A model generated the notes under the pieces. The model ran no database searches, was not told where the DNA came from, and saw only the letters and a list, made by a program, of their open reading frames with translations. A stretch of 64,000 bases of DNA from Chloroflexota bacterium (lineage in GTDB: Bacteria; Chloroflexota; Anaerolineae; Anaerolineales; Villigracilaceae): the NCBI GenBank assembly GCA_016219545.1, contig JACRMH010000041.1, positions 1-64,000 of the forward strand. The letters run 5' to 3'. Each line of letters opens with the position of its first letter. The first letter of the stretch is position 1. This document shows, in pieces, positions 34,277 to 44,109 of this stretch. Made by a program: the position numbers and the translations under genes.

Positions 34277-36190
34277 TTATCTGGAGAATTGGTGGGGAGG
34301 TTCGATGACCCGGTCAATGAACATCAAGTGCCACATCTCAAGCATCAGCAAATTCCAGATGAGGTACTGCCAGTTCTCGCCGCTCTGATGACGGTCCAGC
34401 AAAGATTGAACGTAGTCGCGGTTGAAGTATCCACGCTCAAGCGCGCGCTGGCTTAATAGCGTGTCATAGGTCATCTCTTTCAATTCGTTACGGAACCAGT
34501 GATCGGTCGGCACGCCAAAGCCCATTTTCTTGCGGTAGATCACTTCGTTCGGCAGATAAGGTTCAACCGCTTTCTTGAAAATATATTTACTGATCGTCCC
34601 ATCCTTGAGCTTCAACTCCGGCGGAATGGTGGCGACGAATTCCATGAAGTGATGATCCAAAATGGGCATGCGCGCTTCGAGGGAATGAGTCATTCCGGCG
34701 ATGTCGGTCTTGGTCATCAACGTATCGGGCAGGTAGAGATTGAAATCCAAATATAAAGTTGAGTCGAGGAAATTTTTCGCATCCGATTGACGATACTTAT
34801 CCAGCATGATATCCACTCCGCATTTACCATTCAACTTATTAATGAAAGCGGGTGCATAGAGATGCCCTTGATAGTATTCAGAAAAATGGGTGATGCGTTG
34901 ATAATAGTGCAGCCTGTCCGGGGTCAGGTCTTTGAGCCGCCGCAGGTCTTTCAAGGTACGGCGTGGAAAGGCGCGTAACTCCAGTGGGAGTTGGAACATA
35001 CGCCGCAGAAAGGAGCGGTCATCATTCCCGGGCGCAAACTCTCCCAGGTTTTGGTAGCGCGGATAACCAGCAAAGTTTTCATCACCGCCATCGCCGGTCA
35101 GCACCACGGTCACATATTCACGCGCGAGTTTGGAGACATAGTATGTAGGGATCGCGGACGAATCCGCAAAAGGTTCGTTGTAATGCCAGACCAGTTCAGG
35201 AAAGATAGCCTGTGCATCCGGCTTGACAATGAATTCGTGGTGGTCGGTGTGATAGCGCTCGGCGACCATGCGAGCATACGGCAGTTCGTTGTATTCCTCT
35301 TCGGCAAACCCGATCGAGAAGGTTTTGACCGGCTGATCCATCATCCCGGCCATGAGCGCGACGATAATGGAAGAGTCGACTCCGCCGGAGAGGAACGCGC
35401 CCAACGGGACATCGCTCATCAAGCGGATACGGACGGCCTCGCGCAGACGTTCAATGATCTCTTCCTGCAGATCGCGTTCCCCAGCCTCGCCGACAACGGT
35501 CCTCTTTTGACTGTAGGACAGATCCCAATAACGCTGTAGGCTGACCTTGCCGTCCTTAACCAAAAGGGTATGAGCAGGTGGAAGTTTTTTCACGCCTTTG
35601 AAGGCGGAATAAGGAGCCGGCACTGATTGATAGGTCAGATAATAATGGATGGCTTCCAAGTCCGCGTTGACTTCGAAATCCTCATCTTGCAAAATGGCTT
35701 TGATCTCGGAACCGAAAATAAACCGGTCGGGCAGGTCGGCATAGAAGAGCGGTTTTTTACCCACACGGTCGCGGGCGAGGAAGAGGGTTTGCTGATTTTC
35801 ATCCCACAGGGCAATGGCGAACATTCCGCGCAGACGTTCCACGCAGGCGGGACCCATTTCTTCCCAGAGATGGACAATGGTTTCGGTGTCGGTCTGCGAA
35901 CGAAAATGATGACCCTTGCGAAGCAGTTCTTCCTTGATCTCGGGGAAGTTATATATCTCGCCGTTGAATGTGATCCATACCGTGCCGTCTTCATTGCACA
36001 TCGGCTGATGACCAAGCGGACTCAGGTCAATGATCGAAAGGCGCGCTTGTCCGAGACCGATATTACCTTTCACCCACACTCCGGCATCGTCAGGACCACG
36101 ATGTTTTAACACATCGTTCATCCGCTCGATAAGTTTTTCAGAGACCTGCCGCGATCTATCGTGATAGAGAATACCGTCAATGCCGCACAT
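34277..36190 (-). CDS. Asparagine synthase-like glutamine amidotransferase 1
   Basis: 637 residues, matching AsnB length. Cys-2 in MCGIDGI is the glutaminase nucleophile. The synthase domain has the ATP pyrophosphatase loop GAFLSGGVDSS (about 258-268), and GDGGDENFAGYPRY. In surface-glycan clusters such proteins often transfer ammonia to a carboxyl of a uronic acid or sugar acid (WbpS-like) rather than making asparagine. The gene begins 2 nt after the acyltransferase stop, so it is in the operon. Whether it acts on Asp or a sugar cannot be decided. Confidence 0.88.
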   Translation of the reverse strand: MCGIDGILYHDRSRQVSEKLIERMNDVLKHRGPDDAGVWVKGNIGLGQARLSIIDLSPLGHQPMCNEDGTVWITFNGEIYNFPEIKEELLRKGHHFRSQTDTETIVHLWEEMGPACVERLRGMFAIALWDENQQTLFLARDRVGKKPLFYADLPDRFIFGSEIKAILQDEDFEVNADLEAIHYYLTYQSVPAPYSAFKGVKKLPPAHTLLVKDGKVSLQRYWDLSYSQKRTVVGEAGERDLQEEIIERLREAVRIRLMSDVPLGAFLSGGVDSSIIVALMAGMMDQPVKTFSIGFAEEEYNELPYARMVAERYHTDHHEFIVKPDAQAIFPELVWHYNEPFADSSAIPTYYVSKLAREYVTVVLTGDGGDENFAGYPRYQNLGEFAPGNDDRSFLRRMFQLPLELRAFPRRTLKDLRRLKDLTPDRLHYYQRITHFSEYYQGHLYAPAFINKLNGKCGVDIMLDKYRQSDAKNFLDSTLYLDFNLYLPDTLMTKTDIAGMTHSLEARMPILDHHFMEFVATIPPELKLKDGTISKYIFKKAVEPYLPNEVIYRKKMGFGVPTDHWFRNELKEMTYDTLLSQRALERGYFNRDYVQSLLDRHQSGENWQYLIWNLLMLEMWHLMFIDRVIEPPHQFSR

Positions 36191-36192
36191 AA

Positions 36193-37122
36193 TTAGGATT
36201 CCTTACGGCTTCGTTTAACACGGCATGGAACGCCAACAGCTACAGAATATTCAGGGATCGAATCTGTGACTACCGAACCGGCGCCGATGACACAACCATC
36301 CCCGATTGTTACGCCGTCGAGGATCGCGCATTGGGCGCCGATCCAAATATCATCGCCAAGGGTGATGCCAATCGCCGTGCCAACTTGTTTACGGATCGGG
36401 ATGTCAAGCCGGTCAAAGCGATGATTCCCCGGCACAAGCATGGATTGCCCGGCAATGGCGACATAATTTCCGATCTTAAGTCCGCCATGCCCATAAAGGA
36501 TGGAGTAGGGACTCACCCCTGAGAATTTGCCGATGCTGATCTCCCCGCCTTGCGCATCAATATAGACTCCCTGATGAAATTCGCAATTGGATTCTATGTG
36601 AACGCCGCGCCCGGAGCCGATCACCATGCAGTTGTTGTAAAAGACTGTTGTTTCACCAATGAAAATTCTGCCATTCATGGAATCCAGCGTCGAGTACATT
36701 CCAACCCTGCAATTGGATGAAATTTCTATTCCCTGCCCTTCTCCGCGCAAAATGACATGCGCGCCAAAGGTACATTGAGGGCCTATCGTCAAGCCCCCGG
36801 TGCTGGCAAATAGATCGGCATCCGCGCCAATGACCGTGCCTGCGCCGATGGTAATGCCAAAGCCTGAACTGCGGACCTGGGTGTGATGCCCTATGACACA
36901 ACCCTCTCCAATTGAAACAGGACCATCTATCGCATTAAGGTGGACTCCGCTTTTCAACACACAATTATTTCCAATCGAGACCGGATAATCCCCATAGATC
37001 GTTACATCGCGCTCTATTTGTACGTCGGTTCCCATTTGAACATTAGGCGGGAGAGTGCGGTCCAAATCCCATGCCTCAAATTTAGATTTGAGTAAACGAT
37101 AAACCGCCTTCAACAGATTCAT
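36193..37122 (-). CDS. Left-handed beta-helix (hexapeptide) acyltransferase
   Basis: 309 residues built largely of hexapeptide turns of the form (I/V)-G-x-x-x-x, from about residue 45 to 295. Examples are GNNCVLKSGVHLNAI, GEGCVIGHHTQV and GDDIWIGAQCAILDGVTIGDGCVIGAGSVV. The end IPEYSVAVGVPCRVKR is the standard trimeric LbH (XAT) coenzyme-A acyltransferase signature. About nine coils are more than in common sugar O-acetyltransferases (about five). It probably acetylates a sugar of the exported glycan. Its start overlaps the wzt stop by 4 nt. Confidence 0.88.
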   Translation of the reverse strand: MNLLKAVYRLLKSKFEAWDLDRTLPPNVQMGTDVQIERDVTIYGDYPVSIGNNCVLKSGVHLNAIDGPVSIGEGCVIGHHTQVRSSGFGITIGAGTVIGADADLFASTGGLTIGPQCTFGAHVILRGEGQGIEISSNCRVGMYSTLDSMNGRIFIGETTVFYNNCMVIGSGRGVHIESNCEFHQGVYIDAQGGEISIGKFSGVSPYSILYGHGGLKIGNYVAIAGQSMLVPGNHRFDRLDIPIRKQVGTAIGITLGDDIWIGAQCAILDGVTIGDGCVIGAGSVVTDSIPEYSVAVGVPCRVKRSRKES

Positions 37123-38801
37123 TCACTCTCCTTGAAAACGACTTCGACAGAATAATCTGCGTTCAAATTAACCATGGAGGTGGTATGAATGCCTTTGGTG
37201 AAATCAACTTCAAATTGCAGTGCGTCAAAACGCTGGTCAAACTGTACACTTGTATCGGCTTCCGGGTCGCCAATCGCGACACTCAAGAAGTATGTTCCAT
37301 TTGTGATCCACATGGTTACCGGGACCTTTGTCTCCACCACGCTGCCTTGTGGAACATCATAAATGACTTTTTCCTGTAAAAAAGAATTTATCCCAACCAG
37401 CTCAATTCCATAGATATTGTTAATGGTAAAACCGGTGACCAGCGCATGAGTTTTTTCATAAACCACTGCGCGCGAGAACAGAGTGTATTTGCTGCCTGAG
37501 ACCAACTTCCTAACCTTGTTCCCCTGTTCATCCAATATTCCGAAATCAAGAAGCTCGGCCTTGCCGTTTCCATAACGCGCCACATGAGTATTTCCTGAAT
37601 CGACAAAAGGCTGTGTCAACCCCAGTTTCTTCAAAGCGTGATGGCGGATGTCCCGGCGCTCTGGCGACTCATCCGGACGGTCTTCTTCCTGCGGTTCCAG
37701 TTGTTTCTCCATCGACGCTGTATCTTCGATGGAGTCTTTTTGCCTCATAGAATACTTGCGTCCATTGGTGCGCGGGTCGCTGTTATCACTGGTGGAAAAT
37801 AACAGCAAGCTGCCCCAATGCGAGAAGAGACCTTTTCCAAAGTTGCGGATGTTATCGTGCAGGGAATGTCCCGTACCCAAAGGACGCCCATCCTCACAAA
37901 GGACAAAGAAGGAACTCTCTGGGTATTCCGAGCTATCGCCCAGGACGGGAATTTCAGCAAGACCAATTTGCCAGCAAAAGCCGATCTCATTCTTGACCTT
38001 GCTCACATCCAGAGAATATTCTGTTTTGATCTCCCCGCCCGTTCCCGCAACAGAATTCTTTCCTTTGCCAAATAACAGGTCGTAATACACCCCGCGGATA
38101 TAGGAAGGCGCTCCCTGATCGTAAACACGACCATGCTCCAGGATGATCGCGTGGTCACAAAAAGCGACCACCTGATTGGTGTCATGCGAAACGAACAGGA
38201 TGGTTCGTCCTTCCTTGCGGAATTTTTCCATCTGTGAAAAACTCTTGCGTGCAAAGCGCGCATCGCCCACCGATAAAGCTTCGTCCACAATTAAAATGTC
38301 CGGGTCAATGCACACAGCCGTGGCGAAGGTCAGACGCGCCTGCATTCCCGTCGAATACGTCTTGAATGGCTGGTCAACGAAATCACGCAGTTCACTGAAC
38401 TCGATGATCCAATCCTCTTTGGCCTGAATCTCTTCCCGTGAAAGTCCCACCATTAACCCGCCAAGATAGATATTTTCCCTGCCTGTATATTCACCGCTGA
38501 AGCCAGTGCCAAGTTCCAGTATGGATGAAATGCGGCCGTGCGTCTGCACCGCGCCCGAGGATTTATCCAGCGTGCCGGTGATGATCTTCAGCAGAGTGCT
38601 TTTGCCGGCCCCGTTGCGCCCGAGGATGCCCACCACCTGTCCGCGATAAACATCAAAGGAAATGTTCTGCAGGGCCCAGAACGGTCTGTGACGCGGTTTG
38701 CCGCGCACCATCTCAATGAACATATCCAATGGGCGCGAATAGAGTTTGAATTCCTTGGAGAGATTCTCCACATGAATGGCTATTTCAGAAGAAACGCTCA
38801 T
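37119..38801 (-). CDS. wzt: Wzt-type polysaccharide ABC transporter ATPase with extra module
   Basis: 560 residues. The ATPase domain (1-240) has Walker A GRNGAGKST at 61-69, signature YSTGMQARL at 149-157, Walker B DILIVDEAL at 168-176 and the H-loop SHDTNQ. The C-terminal part (about 400-560, FGILDEQGNKV, TKVPVTMWITNGTYFLSVAIGD) is the Wzt_C carbohydrate-binding fold that recognises the finished chain. Between them lies a foreign module (about 260-352) with HDNIRNFGKGLFSHWG and STSDNSDPRTNGRKY, then a Glu/Asp/Arg linker. Together with Wzm it exports the polymer. Its start overlaps the wzm stop by 4 nt. Confidence 0.9.
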   Translation of the reverse strand: MSVSSEIAIHVENLSKEFKLYSRPLDMFIEMVRGKPRHRPFWALQNISFDVYRGQVVGILGRNGAGKSTLLKIITGTLDKSSGAVQTHGRISSILELGTGFSGEYTGRENIYLGGLMVGLSREEIQAKEDWIIEFSELRDFVDQPFKTYSTGMQARLTFATAVCIDPDILIVDEALSVGDARFARKSFSQMEKFRKEGRTILFVSHDTNQVVAFCDHAIILEHGRVYDQGAPSYIRGVYYDLLFGKGKNSVAGTGGEIKTEYSLDVSKVKNEIGFCWQIGLAEIPVLGDSSEYPESSFFVLCEDGRPLGTGHSLHDNIRNFGKGLFSHWGSLLLFSTSDNSDPRTNGRKYSMRQKDSIEDTASMEKQLEPQEEDRPDESPERRDIRHHALKKLGLTQPFVDSGNTHVARYGNGKAELLDFGILDEQGNKVRKLVSGSKYTLFSRAVVYEKTHALVTGFTINNIYGIELVGINSFLQEKVIYDVPQGSVVETKVPVTMWITNGTYFLSVAIGDPEADTSVQFDQRFDALQFEVDFTKGIHTTSMVNLNADYSVEVVFKESE

Positions 38802-39634
38802 AGCACATTACCAAACATTACTTTTAATTTGCGAAACACGCGGTAACCCAGCACAAAAACAAATAAACTCCCCACCCCAAACACGACCCAGGCCCAGGGA
38901 TGTGCGAATGAACCGAAATACAGCGCATCCTGATAACACCAGATCATATAACTGATCGGGTTGATATATAAGATGGGACGAATGGCAGCGGGGATGGACT
39001 CAGGCAGATACAAGATCGGCAGGATGAAGAATGCCACAGAAACGAATATCTGCACAAAGTCCTTCAAGTCTCGAAAGTATGCGCCTACGGATGAAAATAA
39101 ATAACTGACCCCAATCATCGTCAGTGTCTGGAAGAGCACCAGCACGGGAAAGAGAATGAAAGTCCAGGGGATGATGTGGTTAGCGATCAGAGTGTAGATC
39201 AAGAGCAGAAAAAAAAATACGATCTCAGTCACCAGAGAAGCGAGAACTGTTTTTATTGGCAGTACTTCAATTGGGAAGATGACCTGCTTAACGATATTCG
39301 CACTGGAAACAATGACCGTACTGGATTTCGCCATCACTTCCTGAAATACCAGCCATGGGATGATGCCTGCAAGCATGTAAGAAGTGTAATTCAACGGCAT
39401 ATCCAGCGTGCCGCCGGTGCGCATGCGGAAAACAAAACCAAAAATAAAAATGTAAACCAGCGTCATAGCCAGGGGATGCCCAATCGCCCAGAAAATGCCG
39501 AAGACCTGCCCGGCGTAGCGGTCTGTGATCTCGCGCCTGGTTAATTCGAAGATCAGTCTTCCATGTGTGCGAAAGATCTTAAATAATTCACGAAAAGCTT
39601 GAAAATTCCTTGATAGACTGAGCGCGGAGAACAT
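38798..39634 (-). CDS. wzm: Wzm-type polysaccharide ABC transporter permease
   Basis: 278 residues, typical ABC-2 permease. After a cytoplasmic N-terminus with ELTRREITDRYAGQVFG (coupling helix), six transmembrane segments include FWAIGHPLAMTLVYIFIFG, MLAGIIPWLVFQEV, IVFFFLLLIYTLIA and VFVLGYRVF. The DLKDFVQIFVSVAFFILPI stretch is diagnostic of TagG/Wzm exporters. It is the first gene of the exporter operon, divergent from the GT4 gene at 39733 with 98 bp between. Confidence 0.9.
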   Translation of the reverse strand: MFSALSLSRNFQAFRELFKIFRTHGRLIFELTRREITDRYAGQVFGIFWAIGHPLAMTLVYIFIFGFVFRMRTGGTLDMPLNYTSYMLAGIIPWLVFQEVMAKSSTVIVSSANIVKQVIFPIEVLPIKTVLASLVTEIVFFFLLLIYTLIANHIIPWTFILFPVLVLFQTLTMIGVSYLFSSVGAYFRDLKDFVQIFVSVAFFILPILYLPESIPAAIRPILYINPISYMIWCYQDALYFGSFAHPWAWVVFGVGSLFVFVLGYRVFRKLKVMFGNVL

Positions 39635-39732
39635 TATTATTCCAGTTTGGGTTTATAACGAGCCAAAATTATATCATGGGGGCTATTCTCGATTTTCCAG
39701 GCTCTTGATGCGGTTATGATAAACTGGCGTGA

Positions 39733-40842
39733 ATGAAGATCATATTCATCACTGCCAGTTTCGACCTTGGAGGCTCAGAACGCAGGGCCATCACTCTGGC
39801 AAAATATTTCCAGTTTCAGGGTGCCGAAGTAGAACTATGGGGATTTGATGGTCCCGGTCGGCTTTCGCAGATCTGTGACGAGGTCCAACTTCGCTGGAAG
39901 TTGATTCCCTTTAATTGGTATCAGCACCCGGTTAAGCGGATGATCGCATTGCTCAATTTGCTAAATCAGCTCAAAGCCGCAAAACCGGATATCCTCCTGC
40001 CCCACACCGTCATTCCAAATGCAGTTTGTGGACTGATATGGCAATGGAGCTGGGCTAAAAAATGTATAGGCTATGAAGGCGGTTATGAATTTGGGCTGGC
40101 AAATCAGGGGTGGGAAAAGTACGCTGCTAAAAGGCTGTCGTCCATAATTTGCAACTCCCATCACCTGGCGGATGCAATGAGCAAGTCCTATGGTTTGGAT
40201 CGGAATAAGATCAATATAATTCCCAATGGGATAGACCTGCCCGCGCCGGAAAATTCCCGTTCACTGTGGCGTGAAAAACTCGGCGTGGATGAAAATACAT
40301 TTCTGGCAGTGATGGTCTCGAACCTCAGCAGATTTAAAGACCACCAAACTTTGCTAAGCGCGTGGAAACTGGTTTGGGATCAACTATCCCCCAGCGAAAG
40401 AAATGCCCAACTCCTCCTCGCCGGAAAAGACCTTGGCACAGGATCGGCTCTGAAAGAGCAAGTCCGCGAGTTAGGCTTGGAGAATAGTGTTCTGTTTTTA
40501 GGGCAGGTGGAAGATGTTTCGGGTTTGCTTCACTCCGTGGATATTGGTGTCTTCAGCTCGAACAGCGAGGGAAGTCCCAATGGAGTGCTCGAATGTATGC
40601 AGGCCGGTCTCGCCGTTGCGGCGACAGATATTGAAGGCATTAGTGAGATCGTTGGGGATGATTATCAATGGTTATCCTCTCCCGGCGATGCAGATCAATT
40701 TGCAAAAAATATCCTGGCATTAAAGCGTGACGCAACTTTGAGAGTGAAAATAGGCGGGATCAACAGGGAACGAATAGCCGAGAGACATTCCCCTCAAAAG
40801 ATGTGCGAAGCCACTGAAAAGCTGATCAACAGGGAACACTAG
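39733..40842 (+). CDS. GT4-family glycosyltransferase
   Basis: 369 residues. It begins KIIFITASFDLGGSERRAITLAK, the GGxE/R type acceptor loop of GT4 enzymes, and the C-terminal domain holds SNLSRFKDHQTLLSAW and SSNSEGSPNGVLECMQAGLAV (E-x7-E). A TATGAT -10-like box (39715-39720) precedes the ATG by 12 nt, and I see no SD. It heads the second + strand glycan operon. Confidence 0.88.
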   Translation: MKIIFITASFDLGGSERRAITLAKYFQFQGAEVELWGFDGPGRLSQICDEVQLRWKLIPFNWYQHPVKRMIALLNLLNQLKAAKPDILLPHTVIPNAVCGLIWQWSWAKKCIGYEGGYEFGLANQGWEKYAAKRLSSIICNSHHLADAMSKSYGLDRNKINIIPNGIDLPAPENSRSLWREKLGVDENTFLAVMVSNLSRFKDHQTLLSAWKLVWDQLSPSERNAQLLLAGKDLGTGSALKEQVRELGLENSVLFLGQVEDVSGLLHSVDIGVFSSNSEGSPNGVLECMQAGLAVAATDIEGISEIVGDDYQWLSSPGDADQFAKNILALKRDATLRVKIGGINRERIAERHSPQKMCEATEKLINREH

Positions 40843-40889
40843 GAACAGCGATCAATGACTTGCAAAACCCTGCTACAATAAAAATCAAT

Positions 40890-42803
40890 ATGTGCGGCAT
40901 TTGTGGAATCTGGGGCAGTCCAAATCAACCAGCAGTGGAGACCATGGTCAAGGCCATGCGCCATCGCGGGCCTGACGATTCGGGCCTGTTCAGTGACGAG
41001 CGCGTCACATTGGGCATGTCGCGGCTTGCCATTCTTGATCTAACTTCCGCCGGGCATCAGCCCATGTCCAATTCGGAACGCAGCGTCTGGATCATACTTA
41101 ATGGGGAAATCTATAACTTTCAAGAAAAGCGAATCCATCTTCAAAAACTTGGCTACAGTTTTACCTCCAACTCGGACACTGAAGTTGTCTTGAAACTGTA
41201 TGAACACTATGGCGATGATTTCCTGCTCCAACTGCGCGGCATGTTCGCGCTTGCCATTTACGATAAGCGCGGAAAAGAAAGGCTGCTTTTGGCCCGTGAC
41301 CATTTTGGCATCAAGCCATTGCTCTATTCGGAAGTAAACGGGCGCATTGTTTTTGGCTCTGAAATCAAGGCAATGCTTGCGAGTGGAATGATCAGCCCGC
41401 AGGTTGACCCTGAAGCGCTGCGCCTCCTCCTTACTTATGGTTGTGTTGACCAGCCGCGCACGATCATCGCCGGGATAAAGTCCCTGCTCCCCGCCCATAA
41501 GATGATCATCGAAAATGGGCAGATCAAGATCGAGAGATATTGGTCGCTGGCAAATAACCGCCGCCCTGAACTAAAACGACTCACTTATCAAGAACAAGTG
41601 GATGTACTCAAGCAGGGGCTGATCGAATCTGTCCGCATGCAAATGGTGAGCGATGTACCGTTGGGTGCGTTCCTTAGCGGCGGAGTCGATTCATCTTTGC
41701 TGGTTGGCATTCTGGCGCAGGAAGCGGGAAAGCGTGTCAAAACCTTTTCGGTGGGCTTTGATGAATCAGGGTCAACGATTGACGAAAGCAATGAAGCGAA
41801 AAAAAATGCCGATTTCTTTGGCACAGACCATACGCATATCATGGTGCGGGGGAAGGACGTCCGCGAAAATATATTTAAAATCGCATCCGGGTTGGATCAG
41901 CCGTCTGTGGATGGAGTCAACTCCTATTTCGTTTCGAGGACGGCGCGGCAGGGTGTCACTGTTGCCATTTCAGGCACAGGCGGCGATGAATTATTCGCCG
42001 GATACCCGCGCTTTATCAATATGAGTTTGATGCAGGATAAATCCCTTTTCCTAAAACCTTTTGCTTCTCGTTTCTTCGACCCGTTGATCGCATCCGGTTG
42101 GGGACGATGGTTTCACTTCCTACGAAAACATTCAACTTTTTTGGAACAGTACGGCAATCAATATCAAATCTTCAGACCCTTTGAGACAGCAAAGACATTG
42201 TCACCCAGCATGAGGCAATCCGCTAGTGTGGGTAAATCCGAAGCAGTTGATATTGAATTACAGGATGAGCTTGCTAATGCGTCGGTCATTGAGCGGGTAT
42301 CTGCATTATGTCTGCGCGGCTATACCAGCAACCTCCTACTGCGAGATATTGACGCAGTATCCATGTCTCATTCTTTGGAAGTACGCGTCCCTTATCTTGA
42401 CCCTGCCATCGCGGATATTGCCCTCTCGTTGCCGGATCAAACCAGATTAAGAAGCGCTTCGACTCTTAACCGAGAAATGTCCACCTATCGTGAAACGGGT
42501 GCCAAACGAATCTTGGTTGACGCCGGAAAGGCATGGCTGCCAAAGGATATTGACATGCAGCCAAAGCGCGGTTTTGTGATGCCCTTCGGCGCATGGCTCA
42601 AGGGAGATATCAAAGATATTCTTTTGGACACTCTCTCAGAGACAAACATAAAACAACGCGGATGGTTTAATTCAGCGCAAGTAGAGTCTGTAAAAGAACG
42701 TTTTTTTAGCGACCATATCAGCTGGGAACAACCCTGGCTATTAATGATGACAGAGTTATGGGCGCGAGAGGTGCTCGACCAGAGTGGGGTGTGCGATGGC
42801 TGA
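40890..42803 (+). CDS. Asparagine synthase-like glutamine amidotransferase 2
   Basis: 637 residues from ATG 40890. This start is chosen because Cys-2 (MCGICGIWGS) must be N-terminal to act as the glutaminase nucleophile; the frame runs 10 codons further upstream to an unlikely start. GAFLSGGVDSSLL gives the ATP site and SGTGGDELFAGYPRF follows. It is a paralogue of the protein at 34277-36190 with the same length but clear divergence, so the two probably act on different substrates or in different operons of this cluster. A TACAAT box (40874-40879) suggests a separate start site. Confidence 0.88.
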   Translation: MCGICGIWGSPNQPAVETMVKAMRHRGPDDSGLFSDERVTLGMSRLAILDLTSAGHQPMSNSERSVWIILNGEIYNFQEKRIHLQKLGYSFTSNSDTEVVLKLYEHYGDDFLLQLRGMFALAIYDKRGKERLLLARDHFGIKPLLYSEVNGRIVFGSEIKAMLASGMISPQVDPEALRLLLTYGCVDQPRTIIAGIKSLLPAHKMIIENGQIKIERYWSLANNRRPELKRLTYQEQVDVLKQGLIESVRMQMVSDVPLGAFLSGGVDSSLLVGILAQEAGKRVKTFSVGFDESGSTIDESNEAKKNADFFGTDHTHIMVRGKDVRENIFKIASGLDQPSVDGVNSYFVSRTARQGVTVAISGTGGDELFAGYPRFINMSLMQDKSLFLKPFASRFFDPLIASGWGRWFHFLRKHSTFLEQYGNQYQIFRPFETAKTLSPSMRQSASVGKSEAVDIELQDELANASVIERVSALCLRGYTSNLLLRDIDAVSMSHSLEVRVPYLDPAIADIALSLPDQTRLRSASTLNREMSTYRETGAKRILVDAGKAWLPKDIDMQPKRGFVMPFGAWLKGDIKDILLDTLSETNIKQRGWFNSAQVESVKERFFSDHISWEQPWLLMMTELWAREVLDQSGVCDG

Positions 42804-44097
42804 TTCTTTTGAAAAGGATCTTTATCCGGGGAAAACCAAAATCCTCTTTATCGGACTGGCTGATAACAGCCATACTCATTCCTGGATCAACCTGCTTGAA
42901 AGTGCCGAGTTTAATATTCGGCTGTTCGGACTGCCTGTCAACGTTCCTCCGAAAGATTGGCAGTTCCGCACTTATGTAACCATCCCAAGCTCGCAGAAAG
43001 ATTCTTCCTCAAGGAAAAATTTGTATAAGGGTTTATTCGGCATGGTCAGGCATTTGGTCTATAAGGCGCTGGCGTATGAAGCATCCAGTGAGTCAATAAG
43101 AAAATTGCAGCAGCGGATTCTTCGCCTCTTGTCCACCTTCGAGAAGTTTGGCATTACAGACAGGACACCTTCATCATGGCTGGCACAAATAATCCGCCAA
43201 TGGAAACCAGATATTATTCACACGCTCGGGGTTTACGATCATCAAGGCGGACTGTTCTATTACCAGACTCGTAAAGATTACAGACTCGAACACATAGGCA
43301 AGTGGGTGCTTCAACTAAGAGGCGGTTCCGACTTGGAATTACGCAGACATGATCCGCGATACGTGGAACAAATCCGACAGATTCTATCGGAGGCAGACCA
43401 GATCATTTCGGACAACCTTGCAAATGTGGATTATGCCGCCGAGTTTGGCATTCCGGCAAATAAGTTCGCGCCGATCATTCCAGTTCCCGGTACGGGTGGT
43501 TTGGACTTAGCGATGGCTGAAACAAGAGACCTTCTTCCCCCATCCAAACGAGAAAGAATCATTCTTTATCCAAAAGCATATGAAAGTCAATGGTCGAAGG
43601 CGCTCCCTGCTCTCGAAGCGCTCAAACTCGCATGGGACAAGATCCAGCCGTGTGAGATCTATCTGCTGGCAATGACTCCCGATGTAAAGGAATGGTTTTA
43701 TACACTTCCCGAGTCCATTCAGCGGCATTGTCATGTATATGACCGAATAGAAAGAAGCCAGGTTTTTGAATTATTGAAGCGATCCAGAGTCATGCTGTCG
43801 CCGTCGCTCGTGGATGGGGTGCCAAACACCATGTACGAAGCCATGTTATATGGCGCAATGCCGATTATCTCACCGCTCAATACGATCATAAGCATTGTTT
43901 CAGAGCCGGAAAATGTTTTATTCGCCCGCAACCTATACCCGGCTGAGATCGGGACGGCATTGATCAAGTCTATGCTGGATGACGAACTGGTGGATCGGGC
44001 ATGGAAAAATAACCAGTTGATCTTGAAAAAATATGCCGACAGATCAGCGATCAAGAAAAAAGTGATCGACTATTATCATTCACTGGTAACACAATAA
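42796..44097 (+). CDS. GT4-family glycosyltransferase
   Basis: 433 residues from ATG 42796, overlapping the amidotransferase stop by 8 nt. The N-terminal domain is divergent (KTKILFIGLADNSHTHSWINLLE, then WKPDIIHTLGVYDHQGG). The C-terminal domain has KAYESQWSKALPALEALKLAW and SPSLVDGVPNTMYEAMLYGAMPI, in which Asp and Glu sit in the usual sugar-nucleotide contact positions. It is part of the + strand operon. Confidence 0.8.
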   Translation: MADSFEKDLYPGKTKILFIGLADNSHTHSWINLLESAEFNIRLFGLPVNVPPKDWQFRTYVTIPSSQKDSSSRKNLYKGLFGMVRHLVYKALAYEASSESIRKLQQRILRLLSTFEKFGITDRTPSSWLAQIIRQWKPDIIHTLGVYDHQGGLFYYQTRKDYRLEHIGKWVLQLRGGSDLELRRHDPRYVEQIRQILSEADQIISDNLANVDYAAEFGIPANKFAPIIPVPGTGGLDLAMAETRDLLPPSKRERIILYPKAYESQWSKALPALEALKLAWDKIQPCEIYLLAMTPDVKEWFYTLPESIQRHCHVYDRIERSQVFELLKRSRVMLSPSLVDGVPNTMYEAMLYGAMPIISPLNTIISIVSEPENVLFARNLYPAEIGTALIKSMLDDELVDRAWKNNQLILKKYADRSAIKKKVIDYYHSLVTQ

Positions 44098-44109
44098 TTC
44101 AATGCCAGC

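Noticed and set aside
34277..42803. The two asnB-like genes as a recent duplication
   Set aside because: Beyond the active-site blocks the sequences differ widely and they lie in opposite operons, so they are old paralogues or separately acquired.
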